Assembly (NCBI RefSeq): GCF_014205115.1
Contig: NZ_JACHMW010000001.1
Location: 930,001 to 994,000, forward strand
Direction of reading: 5' to 3'
DNA: 64,000 nt
Source of the DNA: Micrococcus endophyticus
GTDB taxonomy: Bacteria; Actinomycetota; Actinomycetes; Actinomycetales; Micrococcaceae
Shown here: positions 53,799-62,961 of the stretch, piece by piece
Position numbering within the stretch: the stretch's first letter is position 1
Layout of the letters: each line of letters starts with the position of its first letter
Translations under genes and position numbers: made by a program
Notes under the pieces: model-generated
Databases searched by the model: none
Told to the model about the DNA's origin: nothing
The model's input: only the letters and a program-made list of their open reading frames with translations

Positions 53799-56438
53799 GT
53801 GAGCTCGTCCGCCCGCCTGAACATCACCCGCGAGGAGGCCGCCCAGCGCGCCGCCGCCCTCACCGTGGACGCGTACGAGGTGAGCCTGGACCTCACCCAC
53901 GGGCCGGAGCGCTTCCGGACCGCCTCCACCGTGACCTTCGCGGCGTCCGAGGACGCGGTGGGCACGCACACGTGGATCGACTTCGTGGCCTCGCAGGCCC
54001 CCGAGGTCACCCTCAACGGCGAGCGCGTGGCGGTCGAGGACTACGACGGCGCCCGCCTGCCCATCGGCCCCCTGGCCGCCCAGAACACCCTCGTGGTGGA
54101 GGGCCTCGGCGACTACAGCAACACCGGCGAGGGCCTGCACCGCTTCGTGGACCCGGTGGACCAGGAGGTCTACCTCTACACCCAGTTCGAGGTGCCGGAC
54201 TCCCGCCGCATGTTCGCCGTGTTCGAGCAGCCCGACCTCAAGGCCGCGTTCCGCTTCACCGTCACCGCCCCCGCCCATTGGGCCGTGGTCTCCAACCAGC
54301 CGGAGGCCTCGCGCCGCGGCCTCGGCGTGGTGGAGAACGAGGACCAGCTCTCCGGCGTGGACGCCGCCGTCTGGGAGTTCGTGCCCACCCCGCGCATCTC
54401 CTCCTACATCACGGCCCTCGTGGCCGGCCCGTACGCCGCCGTGCACTCGGAGCTGACCAGCGCGGACGGCCGCACCATCCCGCTGGGCGTCTACTGCCGC
54501 GCCTCCCTCGTGGAGCACCTGGACGCGGACAACGTGTTCGAGCTGACCCGCCAGGGCTTCGAGTTCTTCGAGGCCCAGTACGGCCACCCCTACCCGTTCG
54601 AGAAGTACGACCAGCTGTTCGTGCCGGAGTTCAACGCCGGCGCCATGGAGAACGCCGGATGCGTGACCTTCCTCGAGTCCTACGTCTTCCGCGGCACCGT
54701 GCCCGAGGCGATGGTGGAGCGCCGCGCCATCACGATCCTCCACGAGCTGGCCCACATGTGGTTCGGCGACCTCGTGACCATGCGCTGGTGGAACGACCTG
54801 TGGCTCAACGAGTCCTTCGCCGAGTTCATGTCCACGCTCGCCGCCGCCGAGAACACCCGGTACACCGGCTCCTGGACCACGTTCTCCTCCATGGAGAAGA
54901 ACTGGGCCTACCGCCAGGACCAGCTCTCCTCCACGCACCCCATCAAGGCGCAGATCCGCGACCTCGACGACGTGCTCGTGAACTTCGACGGCATCACCTA
55001 CGCGAAGGGCGCCTCCGTGCTGCGCCAGCTCGTGGCGTGGGTGGGCCAGGAGAACTTCATGGCCGGCGTGCGCGCGTACATCGCCAAGCACGCCTGGTCG
55101 AACACCGAGCTGCCGGACCTGATGTCGGAGCTCGAGGCCGCGTCGGGCCGGGACCTGTCCGAGTGGACCCGCGTGTGGCTCGAGACCTCCGGCGTGAACA
55201 CCCTCCGCACCGAGGTGGAGACGGACGAGGCCGGCGTCATCACCGCCCTGCGCCTGCGCCAGAGCGCCCCGGACGGCTCCCCGTCCGCCCCCGGCGACGA
55301 CGTGCTGCGCCCGCACCGCCTCGCGGTCGGCTTCTACGACGTCGACGAGGCCACGGGCCGCCTGACCCGCACCGAGCGCTTCGAGCTGGACGTGGCCGGC
55401 GAGGTGACCGAGGTCGCCGAGGCCGCCGGCCGCCGTCGTCCCGCCCTGATCCTTCCCAACGACGACGACCTGGCCTACGCCAAGCTCCGCCTCGACGAGG
55501 CCTCGTGGGAGGCCGCCTCCACGCGCCTCCAGGACGTGGACTCCTCGCTGGCCCGCACTCTCCTGTGGGGTGCCGCGTGGGACGCCGTGCGCGACGGCGA
55601 GGCCTCGGCCGCGTGGTTCGCGGACCTGATCCTGGCCAACATCGGCCACGAGCAGGACTCGTCCGTGGTGCAGACCCTGCTGCGCCAGCTCGCCACGTCC
55701 CTCGGCCAGTACCTGCCCGAGGAGCAGTCGACGGCGGCCCGCGCGGCCGTGGCCGACCGCCTGTGGGGCCTCGTGGCGGGCGCCGAGGACGGCTCGGACA
55801 GCCAGCTGCAGTTCGTGAAGGCGTTCGCCCTCCACGCCCGCACCGCCGCCCAGCTGGACCGCCTGGCCGGCGTCGTGGACGGCACGCACACCGTGCCCGG
55901 CCTCGACCTGACCACGGACCTGCGCTGGGAGCTGCTCACCGCGCTCGTGGCGGCCGGCCGCGCCGGGGAGGCGGAGATCGCCGCCGCCGAGCGCGAGGAC
56001 GCCACCGCCACCGGCGCCCTGGCCGCCATCCAGGCCCGCGCCGCCGTGCCCACGGCCGAGGCCAAGCAGGCGGCCTGGGACCGCGTCATGGCCGGGGAGC
56101 TGTCCAACACGGAGCAGCGCCAGGCCCTGATCGGCTTCGCCCGCGCGCACGAGCCCGCCCTGCTGGCCCCGTTCGCGGACGCCTACTTCGAGTGCGTCGA
56201 GGCCATGTGGGACTCGCGCTCGCACGAGATGGCCGAGACCGCGGCCGTGCTCGGCTACCCGGCCGCGCAGGTGAGCGAGGAGACGGCGCAGCGCGCCACC
56301 GCGCTCTCCGAGAAGACGGCGGGAACCCGCGCCGGCCTGTCCCGCGTACTGGCCGAGGGCCGCGACGAGACCGTCCGCGCCCTGGCCGCCCGCGGCCACG
56401 CCGCCGCACACGTGCACGAGGTGTCCGCGAGCGCCTGA
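53799..56438 (+). CDS. pepN: Aminopeptidase N (M1 metallopeptidase)
   Basis: Encodes 879 residues. It removes N-terminal amino acids from peptides in the cytoplasm. Substrate-binding GAMENAG (near residue 281) and the zinc site [10 protein letters not shown] with the third ligand in NESFAEF (near 315-335) are intact; a C-terminal ERAP1-like helical domain fills the second half. No signal peptide. GTG at 53799 follows GGAGG; a longer open frame upstream crosses rpiB and nei on the other strand and is not real. Confidence 0.95.
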   Translation: MSSSARLNITREEAAQRAAALTVDAYEVSLDLTHGPERFRTASTVTFAASEDAVGTHTWIDFVASQAPEVTLNGERVAVEDYDGARLPIGPLAAQNTLVVEGLGDYSNTGEGLHRFVDPVDQEVYLYTQFEVPDSRRMFAVFEQPDLKAAFRFTVTAPAHWAVVSNQPEASRRGLGVVENEDQLSGVDAAVWEFVPTPRISSYITALVAGPYAAVHSELTSADGRTIPLGVYCRASLVEHLDADNVFELTRQGFEFFEAQYGHPYPFEKYDQLFVPEFNAGAMENAGCVTFLESYVFRGTVPEAMVERRAITILHELAHMWFGDLVTMRWWNDLWLNESFAEFMSTLAAAENTRYTGSWTTFSSMEKNWAYRQDQLSSTHPIKAQIRDLDDVLVNFDGITYAKGASVLRQLVAWVGQENFMAGVRAYIAKHAWSNTELPDLMSELEAASGRDLSEWTRVWLETSGVNTLRTEVETDEAGVITALRLRQSAPDGSPSAPGDDVLRPHRLAVGFYDVDEATGRLTRTERFELDVAGEVTEVAEAAGRRRPALILPNDDDLAYAKLRLDEASWEAASTRLQDVDSSLARTLLWGAAWDAVRDGEASAAWFADLILANIGHEQDSSVVQTLLRQLATSLGQYLPEEQSTAARAAVADRLWGLVAGAEDGSDSQLQFVKAFALHARTAAQLDRLAGVVDGTHTVPGLDLTTDLRWELLTALVAAGRAGEAEIAAAEREDATATGALAAIQARAAVPTAEAKQAAWDRVMAGELSNTEQRQALIGFARAHEPALLAPFADAYFECVEAMWDSRSHEMAETAAVLGYPAAQVSEETAQRATALSEKTAGTRAGLSRVLAEGRDETVRALAARGHAAAHVHEVSASA

Positions 56439-56522
56439 GCCCGCCGCCCGCGGTGCTGAACGCAGTGCACGGGGCCGGATCCCTCTCGGGGCCCGGCCCC
56501 GTGCCGTGTCCGCCGGCGGCAC

Positions 56523-56528
56523 TAGTGT
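56523..56528 (+). promoter_or_regulatory. -10 box of the OsmC-globin gene (leaderless)
   Basis: TAGTGT ends 7 bases before the ATG at 56536 and there is no ribosome binding site; the transcript should be leaderless. Confidence 0.45.
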
Positions 56529-56535
56529 GGGGCCC

Positions 56536-57630
56536 ATGAAGCACACCTTCACCCTGCGCACCGAGTGGACCGGCAACCGCGGCACCGGCACCTCCGGAGT
56601 CCGAGAGTACGACCGCTCCGTGGTGATCCAGGACGCCGCCGTCGGCGAGATCCACGCCTCGGCCGCCCGTCCCTTCCGCGGCGACGACTCGAAGTGGAAC
56701 CCCGAGACCCTTCTGCTGGGCGCGCTCGCCGAGTGCCATGTGCTCTCCTATCTGCACGTCGCCGCGACCAGCGGTCTCGTGGTCACCGGGATGGCGTGCG
56801 CGGCGGAGGGCGTGCTGGAGGTGGACGGGGACGGCGCGGGCCGGTTCGCGGCCGTGACGCTGCGCCCCGAGGTCGCTCTGCAGGACGAGGCGGACCGCGA
56901 GCGCGCGGACGCCCTGCACGCCGAGGCGCACCGGCTGTGCTTCATCGCGAACTCGCTCTCGGCCCCCGTGTCGGTGGAGCCGGCGGTCGCCGGCTCCGGC
57001 GCGGCGGCGTCGGGCGGGCCGGCGCTGCCGGACCACTCCTCGCGGCTCGGCGCGCCCCTGGCGGTGCTGCGCCCGCGCGTCGCCAAGCGTCCCTCGCAGG
57101 TGACGGGGCTGGCGGAGCGGCCCACGGAGGTGGAGCCCGTGATGAAGGCGGGCGCCCCCGCGCCCGTGGACCAGGTGCGCGCCCGCGACGACGCGGCCGG
57201 CCGGGCCGCCTCCCCCGCCACGCCCGCGCCCGCCGCCGAGACCGCGGCGCCGGGCCAGGCGGCGAGCTTCTACGAGGCCGTGGGCGGCAGGGAGACCTTC
57301 GACCGGCTCACCGCGGAGTTCTACGCCCGCGTGCGCGAGGACGAGCTGCTCTCCCCCATGTACCCGCAGGACGACTTCGAGGGCGCCCAGCGCCGCCTGC
57401 TCATGTTCCTCGAGCAGTACTGGGGCGGGCCGCGCACCTACTCGGAGGAGCGCGGGCACCCGCGGCTGCGCATGCGCCACGCCGCCTACCGGATCGACCC
57501 GGCGGCGCGCGACGCGTGGCTCACCCACATGCGGGCGGCCGTGGACACCCTCGGCCTGTCCCCGCTGCACGAGGCTGAGCTCTGGGACTACCTGGAGCGG
57601 GCCGCCCACTCCCTGCAGAACTCCGCCTGA
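56536..57630 (+). CDS. OsmC peroxiredoxin-like domain fused to a truncated haemoglobin
   Basis: One uninterrupted frame of 364 residues. Residues ~1-150 form an OsmC/Ohr-type thiol peroxidase domain with peroxidatic Cys67 ([12 protein letters not shown]) and resolving Cys135 ([10 protein letters not shown]). Residues ~150-244 are a Pro/Ala-rich linker. Residues 245-364 form a group II truncated haemoglobin (GlbO type) with Tyr B10 in EFYARV, the proximal His in RMRHAAYRI, Trp G8 in DAWLTHM and YWGGP. The separate families usually stand alone, and in relatives may be adjacent genes. The fusion would couple hydroperoxide removal with O2/NO/peroxide haem chemistry. No frameshift or internal stop is needed; an internal start in the linker remains possible. 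Confidence 0.85.
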   Translation: MKHTFTLRTEWTGNRGTGTSGVREYDRSVVIQDAAVGEIHASAARPFRGDDSKWNPETLLLGALAECHVLSYLHVAATSGLVVTGMACAAEGVLEVDGDGAGRFAAVTLRPEVALQDEADRERADALHAEAHRLCFIANSLSAPVSVEPAVAGSGAAASGGPALPDHSSRLGAPLAVLRPRVAKRPSQVTGLAERPTEVEPVMKAGAPAPVDQVRARDDAAGRAASPATPAPAAETAAPGQAASFYEAVGGRETFDRLTAEFYARVREDELLSPMYPQDDFEGAQRRLLMFLEQYWGGPRTYSEERGHPRLRMRHAAYRIDPAARDAWLTHMRAAVDTLGLSPLHEAELWDYLERAAHSLQNSA

Positions 57631-57670
57631 GCGTCGGCGCGGGCCCGGGCCGGGTCCGGCTTCCGTCGGC

Positions 57671-58390
57671 TCAGACCGCCATGGCGGGCCGGCCCAGGAC
57701 GAACCCGCCGGGGGTGTCCAGGCGGGTCCAGGGCCCTGCCGTGTTGAGGCGGGCCCGCCCGCCGGGCTGGAGGAAGCCCAGCGCGTGGGCGCCGAACGCC
57801 ATGCCCGCGGGGAAGCCCAGGGCGTCCCCGCCCAGCAGCGGACCCCACATCTGGGCGCGGACCTTGCGGACCATCGCCTCGCCGGGGTTCTCCGGCAGCG
57901 CCTCGCGCACGGCGGCCACGCCGCGCTCGGCCACGTCCGCCAGCTCCTCGTCGGCGACCTCGGCGGCGGGCGTCCACCCGGAGCGCGGCGGCGTGAGCGC
58001 GGTCCACGTGACCTGCTCCCGCCCCGGGGGGACGGAGAAGTCCAGGTCCACGGGCTGGCGGCTCCGCATCCGGGCGGTGCGCTCGGTCACCGCGCCCAGG
58101 GCGACGACGGCGTCCAGGTCCGCGGCCATCTCGGCGGTGGCCAGGGGGACGGTGCGCAGGCCGAGGACGACCGGCACCTCGTCGCCGAGGCCGGCCGGCT
58201 GCAGCACCGAGACCCACTGGGCGAGCATCGGCGTCCGCGAGGGCCCGGCCTCGGGCACCACGTGCAGGCGCATGCCCGTGTCCGAGACCCGGCGGGCCCG
58301 CGTGGCGAACTGCTCCAGGTCGCGCACGGCGCGCTCATCGGCCAAGCGGAGGACGGGGGCGGGGGCGGGGGCGGCGGAAGGCTCGGTCAT
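57671..58390 (-). CDS. Conserved actinobacterial hypothetical protein
   Basis: Encodes 239 residues, soluble, with no signal peptide or helix. I do not recognise a named domain. Recurrent features are a central VLGLRTVPLATAEMAADLDAV and a C-terminal Gly-rich WGPLLGGDALGFPAGMAFGAHALGFL. ATG at 58390 (MTEPSAAP) is chosen over 58420 because the longer form has little family-like sequence. Convergent with the OsmC-globin gene. Confidence 0.65.
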   Translation of the reverse strand: MTEPSAAPAPAPVLRLADERAVRDLEQFATRARRVSDTGMRLHVVPEAGPSRTPMLAQWVSVLQPAGLGDEVPVVLGLRTVPLATAEMAADLDAVVALGAVTERTARMRSRQPVDLDFSVPPGREQVTWTALTPPRSGWTPAAEVADEELADVAERGVAAVREALPENPGEAMVRKVRAQMWGPLLGGDALGFPAGMAFGAHALGFLQPGGRARLNTAGPWTRLDTPGGFVLGRPAMAV

Positions 58391-58494
58391 GCGAGCATTG
58401 TCCCAGGTCCGTCGCGTCACGGGCCCGCCCCGCCCCGGCGGGGCCCCGCACCGCCTCGCATCCCCCAGCTCAGCCCCGCACAGAGGAGCCTCCC

Positions 58495-59514
58495 GTGCCC
58501 CAGCGTCATCCCGCCCCCCGCCCCGGTCGCGCCCCGGCCCGCCCGGCGTCGGCGCCCAAGGACCCCACGGACATGCTGCGCGGGATCCTGGAGCTGAACC
58601 GGGCCGACGCCGACCCGCTGACCGGCCAGCCCCGGTTCACCGGCACCACCCCGCGGCAGGCGCACGGCCGCGTGTTCGGCGGACAGGTGCTCGCCCAGGC
58701 GCTGGCCGCAGCCTCCCGCACGATCTCCGCGGACCGGGCCGTCCACTCGATCCACGGCTACTTCATCCGCCCCGGCGACGCCCTGCAGCCCATCACGTTC
58801 ACGGTGGAGACCCTGCGGGACGGCCGCTCCTTCTCCGTGCGCCGCGTGCTGGCCACGCAGAACGAGAAGGCCATCCTCGCCCTGACCTGCTCCTTCCAGG
58901 AGCCGGCCGAGGCCGCCCTGGACCACCAGGTGGCCATGCCCGAGGGCGTCCCGGCGCCCGAGGAGCTCCCCAGCACGGCCGACGTGCTCGGGCGCATCAA
59001 CCACCCCATCGCCCAGGAGTGGGCCTGGGCCCGCCCCTTCGACATCCGGCACGTCACCCCGGCGATCTACGTGGACCCCGCCCCCGAGGCGGAGAACCGG
59101 AACATGGTGTGGATGAAGACGTTCACGCCGCTGGCGGACGACCCCGCCCTGCACGTGGCCGCCCTCACCTACGCCTCGGACTACACGCTGCTCGAGCCCG
59201 TCCTGCGCCAGCACGGCGTCGCCTGGATCCAGCCCGGGATGTCCGTGGCCTCCCTGGACCACGCCATGTGGTTCCACCGGCCCGCCCGCGCGGACGAGTG
59301 GCTGCTCTACGTGCAGCACTCCCCCAGCGCCCAGGGCGCCCGCGGGCTCGGCACCGGCTCGGTGTTCACCCGCGACGGCACCCTCGTGGCCACCGTGGCC
59401 CAGGAGGGCATGATCCGCATGCCCGAGGGCGCCGCCGCCCGGCGGGCCCGGCTGCAGGGCGCGGCCCAGCGGTTCGCCCTGCGCACGGTCCTGCGGCGCA
59501 GCTGGCGGCGCTGA
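58495..59514 (+). CDS. tesB: Acyl-CoA thioesterase II
   Basis: Encodes 339 residues with a double hot-dog fold that hydrolyses acyl-CoA. GRVFGGQVLAQALAAA and HGYFIRPGD mark the first hot-dog, and YASDYTLLEPVLRQHG and HAMWFHRPARADEWLLY the second, with the catalytic Asp/Thr/Gln set expected of TesB. A Pro/Arg-rich leader of ~25 residues precedes the fold. GTG at 58495 follows AGAGGAG. Confidence 0.93.
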   Translation: MPQRHPAPRPGRAPARPASAPKDPTDMLRGILELNRADADPLTGQPRFTGTTPRQAHGRVFGGQVLAQALAAASRTISADRAVHSIHGYFIRPGDALQPITFTVETLRDGRSFSVRRVLATQNEKAILALTCSFQEPAEAALDHQVAMPEGVPAPEELPSTADVLGRINHPIAQEWAWARPFDIRHVTPAIYVDPAPEAENRNMVWMKTFTPLADDPALHVAALTYASDYTLLEPVLRQHGVAWIQPGMSVASLDHAMWFHRPARADEWLLYVQHSPSAQGARGLGTGSVFTRDGTLVATVAQEGMIRMPEGAAARRARLQGAAQRFALRTVLRRSWRR

Positions 59515-59578
59515 TCCGGCACGCACCGTGCCGGGGGACCTTGCCACGGCGGCGCCGCGTCGGCCACCATCGGCTCCC

Positions 59579-59977
59579 ATGACCGATCTCGCCGCCGAGC
59601 ATCCCCGCGCCGACGCCGTGGACTCCGTGTCCACGCGCACGCACGGCGAGCCGTTCGCCGTCGTCGGCCCCTGGAAGAACGATCCGGCCGCCGCCGGCCA
59701 GGTCGTGTTCACCACCGTGCACTCCGGCCACGACCTGCGGCCCGAGGTGGCCGTGCGCCCCAAGCTGCTCGCCGACGGCATGTTCCTCGTGGGCCTGGAC
59801 ATCGTGGGCGACAAGCTCATGGAGGTGAACGTGTTCTCCCCCGGCGGCCTGGGCTCGTGCCAGTCGCTCTACGGCGTGGACTTCGCCCCGGCGATCATCG
59901 AGGACCTCGAGCGCAAGGTATCCGTGCGAAAGCACTACAAGGGCCAGATAGGCAACGCGAACCTCGCCACCATCTGA
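59579..59977 (+). CDS. C-terminal fragment of a glutathione synthetase-like ATP-grasp protein
   Basis: Encodes 132 residues. The last ~75 (RPKLLADGMFLVGLDIVGDKLMEVNVFSPGG, then a short tail) match the end of GshB-like ATP-grasp enzymes, including the Mg-binding Asp/Glu-Asn elements. The ATP-binding domain and most of the rest are missing; the first ~55 residues look unrelated. A complete enzyme is about 330 residues, so this is likely a pseudogene or domain fragment. Start at 59579 is tentative. A large palindrome follows. Confidence 0.55.
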   Translation: MTDLAAEHPRADAVDSVSTRTHGEPFAVVGPWKNDPAAAGQVVFTTVHSGHDLRPEVAVRPKLLADGMFLVGLDIVGDKLMEVNVFSPGGLGSCQSLYGVDFAPAIIEDLERKVSVRKHYKGQIGNANLATI

Positions 59978-60028
59978 CCGGGCCCCAGGCCCACGCCCGC
60001 ACACCCTCTCCCGCGCCCCCGGTTGTAC

Positions 60029-60095
60029 GGGAGTTTCGGGTGACTTGTCGGGGGTGCAGGGGCCCTGCACCCCCGACAAGTCACCCGAATCTCCC
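60029..60095. repeat. Near-perfect 67-bp palindrome
   Basis: Two 33-bp arms (60029-60061 and 60063-60095) around one base, with a single mismatched pair. The core reads tcgggtgacttgtcgggggt and its complement. It can form a cruciform or a very stable RNA hairpin. It is too long for an ordinary terminator and resembles a repeated extragenic palindrome or miniature mobile unit. Confidence 0.9.
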
Positions 60096-60130
60096 AGCGG
60101 GGGATGACGACGGCGGCACCCCGGCCCGGT

Positions 60131-60184
60131 ACGACGACGGCGGCCCGCAGCGATCGCGTGATCGCTGCGGGCCGCCGTCGTCGT
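60131..60184. terminator. Bidirectional terminator before ettA
   Basis: A perfect 25-bp stem (60131-60155 with 60160-60184) and 4-base loop, between the ATP-grasp fragment and the convergent ettA stop. Confidence 0.9.
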
Positions 60185-60210
60185 GCGGGCGTCCGCCGGA
60201 CGCGAACCGC

Positions 60211-61893
60211 TCAGTCGCGCGTGAGCTTGCGGTGCGTCACGCGGTGCGGGCGGGCGGCCTCCGGGCCGAGGCGCTCGACCTTGTTGGCCTCGTAGGACTC
60301 GAAGTTGCCCTCGTACCAGTACCAGTTCGCGGGGTCCTCGGCGGTGCCCTCGTAGGCGAGCATGTGGGTGGCCACGCGGTCCAGGAACCAGCGGTCGTGC
60401 GAGACCACCACGGCGCAGCCCGGGAACTCGAGCAGCGCGTTCTCGAGGGAGGTCAGGGTCTCCACGTCGAGGTCGTTGGTGGGCTCGTCGAGGAGGAGCA
60501 GGTTGCCGCCCTCCTTGAGGGTCAGCGCCAGGTTCAGGCGGTTGCGCTCACCGCCGGAGAGCACGCCGGCCTTCTTCTGCTGGTCCGGGCCCTTGAAGCC
60601 GAACGCGGACACGTAGGCGCGCGAGGGCATCTCGACCTGGCCGACCTTGATGTAGTCCAGGCCGTCCGAGACGACCTCCCACAGCGACTTCTCGGGGTCA
60701 ATGTTCGCGCGGGACTGGTCCACGTACGAGATCTTCACGGTCTCGCCGATCTTCAGCTCGCCGCCGTCCAGGGGCTCGAGGCCGACGATGGTCTTGAACA
60801 GGGTGGTCTTGCCGACGCCGTTCGGGCCGATCACGCCGACGATGCCGTTGCGGGGCAGGGAGAAGGACAGGCCGTCGATGAGGACGCGGTCCCCGAAGCC
60901 CTTCTTCAGGTCCTTGGCCTCGATCACGACGGTGCCCAGGCGCGGGCCCGGCGGGATCTGGATCTCCTCGAAGTCCAGCTTGCGGGTCTTCTCGGCCTCG
61001 GCCGCCATCTCCTCGTAGCGGGCCAAGCGGGCCTTGGACTTCGCCTGACGGCCCTTCGTGTTGGAGCGGACCCAGTCGAGCTCCTCGGCCAGGCGCTTGG
61101 CGAGCTTGGCGTCCTTCTTGCCCTGCACCTCGAGGCGGGCGCGCTTGGTCTCCAGGTAGGTGGAGTAGTTGCCCTCGTAGGGGTAGAGGCGACCGCGGTC
61201 GACCTCGGCGATCCACTCCGCGACGTGGTCGAGGAAGTACCGGTCGTGGGTGACGGCGATGACGGCGCCCGGGTAGGAGGCCAGGTGCTGCTCGAGCCAC
61301 AGCACGGACTCGGCGTCCAGGTGGTTGGTGGGCTCGTCGAGCAGGAGGAGGTCGGGCTTCTCCAGCAGCAGCTTGCACAGCGCGACGCGGCGCTTCTCGC
61401 CGCCGGAGAGGTTGGTGACCGGCTCGTCGGCCGGGGGCGTGCGCAGGGCGTCCATCGCCTGCTCGAGCTGGGAGTCGATGTCCCACGCGTCCGCGGCGTC
61501 GATGGCGGTCTGCAGCTCGCCCATCTCCTCCATCAGCGCGTCGAAGTCGGCGTCCGGGCTGGCCATCTCCTCGGAGATCTGGTTGTAGCGCTGGATCTTG
61601 CCGTAGATCTCGCCGACGCCCTCCTGGACGTTCTCGAGCACGGTCTTGGACTCGTCCAGCTTGGGCTCCTGCATGAGGATGCCCACCGTGTACTCGGGCG
61701 AGAGACGCGCCTCGCCGTTCGAGGGCTCGTCGAGCCCGGCCATGATCTTGAGGATCGTCGACTTGCCGGCGCCGTTGGGGCCGACCATGCCGATCTTTGC
61801 CCCGGGGTAGAACGACATGGTGACGTCGTCCAGGATCAGTTTGTCGCCCACCTTCTTGCGGGCCTTGACCATCGTGTAGATGAATTCCGCCAT
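60211..61893 (-). CDS. ettA: ABC-F translation factor EttA
   Basis: Encodes 560 residues, two ABC domains in one chain, no membrane part. EttA binds the ribosomal E site and tunes entry into elongation according to energy status. Domain 1 Walker A GPNGAGKSTILK and LSGGEKRRVAL; the P-site interaction linker with Arg/Lys-rich KGRQAKSKARLARYEE; domain 2 GPNGVGKTTLFK and LSGGERNRLNLAL. ATG at 61893. The length and the linker fit EttA rather than antibiotic-resistance ABC-F proteins. Confidence 0.95.
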   Translation of the reverse strand: MAEFIYTMVKARKKVGDKLILDDVTMSFYPGAKIGMVGPNGAGKSTILKIMAGLDEPSNGEARLSPEYTVGILMQEPKLDESKTVLENVQEGVGEIYGKIQRYNQISEEMASPDADFDALMEEMGELQTAIDAADAWDIDSQLEQAMDALRTPPADEPVTNLSGGEKRRVALCKLLLEKPDLLLLDEPTNHLDAESVLWLEQHLASYPGAVIAVTHDRYFLDHVAEWIAEVDRGRLYPYEGNYSTYLETKRARLEVQGKKDAKLAKRLAEELDWVRSNTKGRQAKSKARLARYEEMAAEAEKTRKLDFEEIQIPPGPRLGTVVIEAKDLKKGFGDRVLIDGLSFSLPRNGIVGVIGPNGVGKTTLFKTIVGLEPLDGGELKIGETVKISYVDQSRANIDPEKSLWEVVSDGLDYIKVGQVEMPSRAYVSAFGFKGPDQQKKAGVLSGGERNRLNLALTLKEGGNLLLLDEPTNDLDVETLTSLENALLEFPGCAVVVSHDRWFLDRVATHMLAYEGTAEDPANWYWYEGNFESYEANKVERLGPEAARPHRVTHRKLTRD

Positions 61894-62016
61894 GCGCCCC
61901 AGGCTAGTCGGTGGCCGCGGGATTCCTCTCATCGGGCCGATCCCGCGGCCCCCGACGCGCCCGCCCCCTCCGGCCGGGCCCGTCCCGGTCTGACCCCGGC
62001 GGGCCGTTCGGGCCGC

Positions 62017-62625
62017 TCAGGCGGCGCCGGCCGCCGCCGGCTCGCGGACGCCGCGGGCGTCGTCGTCCGCCTCGTCTCCCTCCTCCGACGACGGCGGCGG
62101 CGTGGCCGGCGCGTCGCCCCCGCGCAGCGCCGGGGGCAGCTCGGTGACGTACCCGTCCCCGGTGCCGGCGGCGGTCCCGTCGGCCTCCGCGGCGCCTGCC
62201 GAGGCGACGGCCCCGGCCTGACCCTGCCCGTCCTGCTCGTCGGCGCCGTCCGGGCGCGCGGCCGCGGCGCGCTGGCTGCGCTGGAAGGCCGCCGAGCCGA
62301 AGGCCAGGTCGAGCCCCACGGCGTCAGCCACCACGTCCACGGACGTGCCGGAGCGGTCCTCTGTGGACCAGTCCCGCACGCGCAGCCGCCCGGTGACGAT
62401 CACGGGGTTGCCCTTGCGCACCGACTGGGCGGTGTTGGAGCCGAGCTGGCCGAAGGCGGACACGCTGTACCAGTTGGTGTGGGCGTCCACCCAGGCGCCG
62501 GCCTCCCGGTCGAAGCGGCGCTCGGTGGTGGCCAGGCGGAAGCCGGCCACGGTGGCACCGGATGCGGTGGTCCGGGTGACGGGATCCGTGGCCACGAAGC
62601 CGCGCACGGTGATGATGTCCTGCAT
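62017..62625 (-). CDS. ssb: Single-stranded DNA-binding protein (paralogue without acidic tip)
   Basis: Encodes 202 residues. The N-terminal ~110 residues are an OB-fold of the SSB family (MQDIITVRGFVATDPV, WVDAHTNWYSVSAFGQLG, VIVTGRLRVRDW). The rest is a disordered Ala/Asp/Gly-rich tail. It ends EPAAAGAA and lacks the DDDxPF tip by which SSB recruits partner proteins, so this is probably a secondary, SsbB-like protein rather than the replication SSB. ATG at 62625 is followed by the fold at once. Confidence 0.9.
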   Translation of the reverse strand: MQDIITVRGFVATDPVTRTTASGATVAGFRLATTERRFDREAGAWVDAHTNWYSVSAFGQLGSNTAQSVRKGNPVIVTGRLRVRDWSTEDRSGTSVDVVADAVGLDLAFGSAAFQRSQRAAAARPDGADEQDGQGQAGAVASAGAAEADGTAAGTGDGYVTELPPALRGGDAPATPPPSSEEGDEADDDARGVREPAAAGAA

Positions 62626-62809
62626 GGTGTGCCTCCTGGGCTGCGCCCCGGGCCGTGCCGGGGTGATGGTCGGCGCATCGGCTGATCCGCCACCGCCAGG
62701 GAACCCCGGGACGGGGCGGGGCCAGCGGGCCGGGACGGGATCTGGGGACGGCGGGGCATGCCCGGCGCCCTGTGCAGGAGCGGCCGCCGGTCGCGACCAC
62801 CGCGACGGC

Positions 62810-62815
62810 TAGACT
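62810..62815 (+). promoter_or_regulatory. -10 box of tRNA-Arg
   Basis: TAGACT 11 bp before the mature tRNA; no clear -35. Confidence 0.45.
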
Positions 62816-62826
62816 GGCACGGCCCA

Positions 62827-62900
62827 GCCCCAGTAGCTCAGCTGGACAGAGCAGCGGCCTTCTAATCCGCCGGTCGGGGGTTCGAATCCCTCCTGGGGCA
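62827..62900 (+). tRNA. tRNA-Arg (anticodon TCT)
   Basis: 74 nt. Acceptor GCCCCAG pairs with CTGGGGC; D-arm GCTCAGCTGGACAGAGC; anticodon loop CTTCTAA giving TCT, reading AGA/AGG; T-arm GGGGGTTCGAATCCCTC. CCA not encoded. A rare-codon tRNA in this genome. Confidence 0.95.
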
Positions 62901-62961
62901 CCGAGAAGGGGCGGAGCCCTCCGAGCACGCCCGACGTCCGCCGCGCCCGAAGGAGACCGCT

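Noticed and set aside
53577-56591. 1004-codon minus-strand frame
   Set aside because: Antisense shadow of pepN, no recognisable domain.
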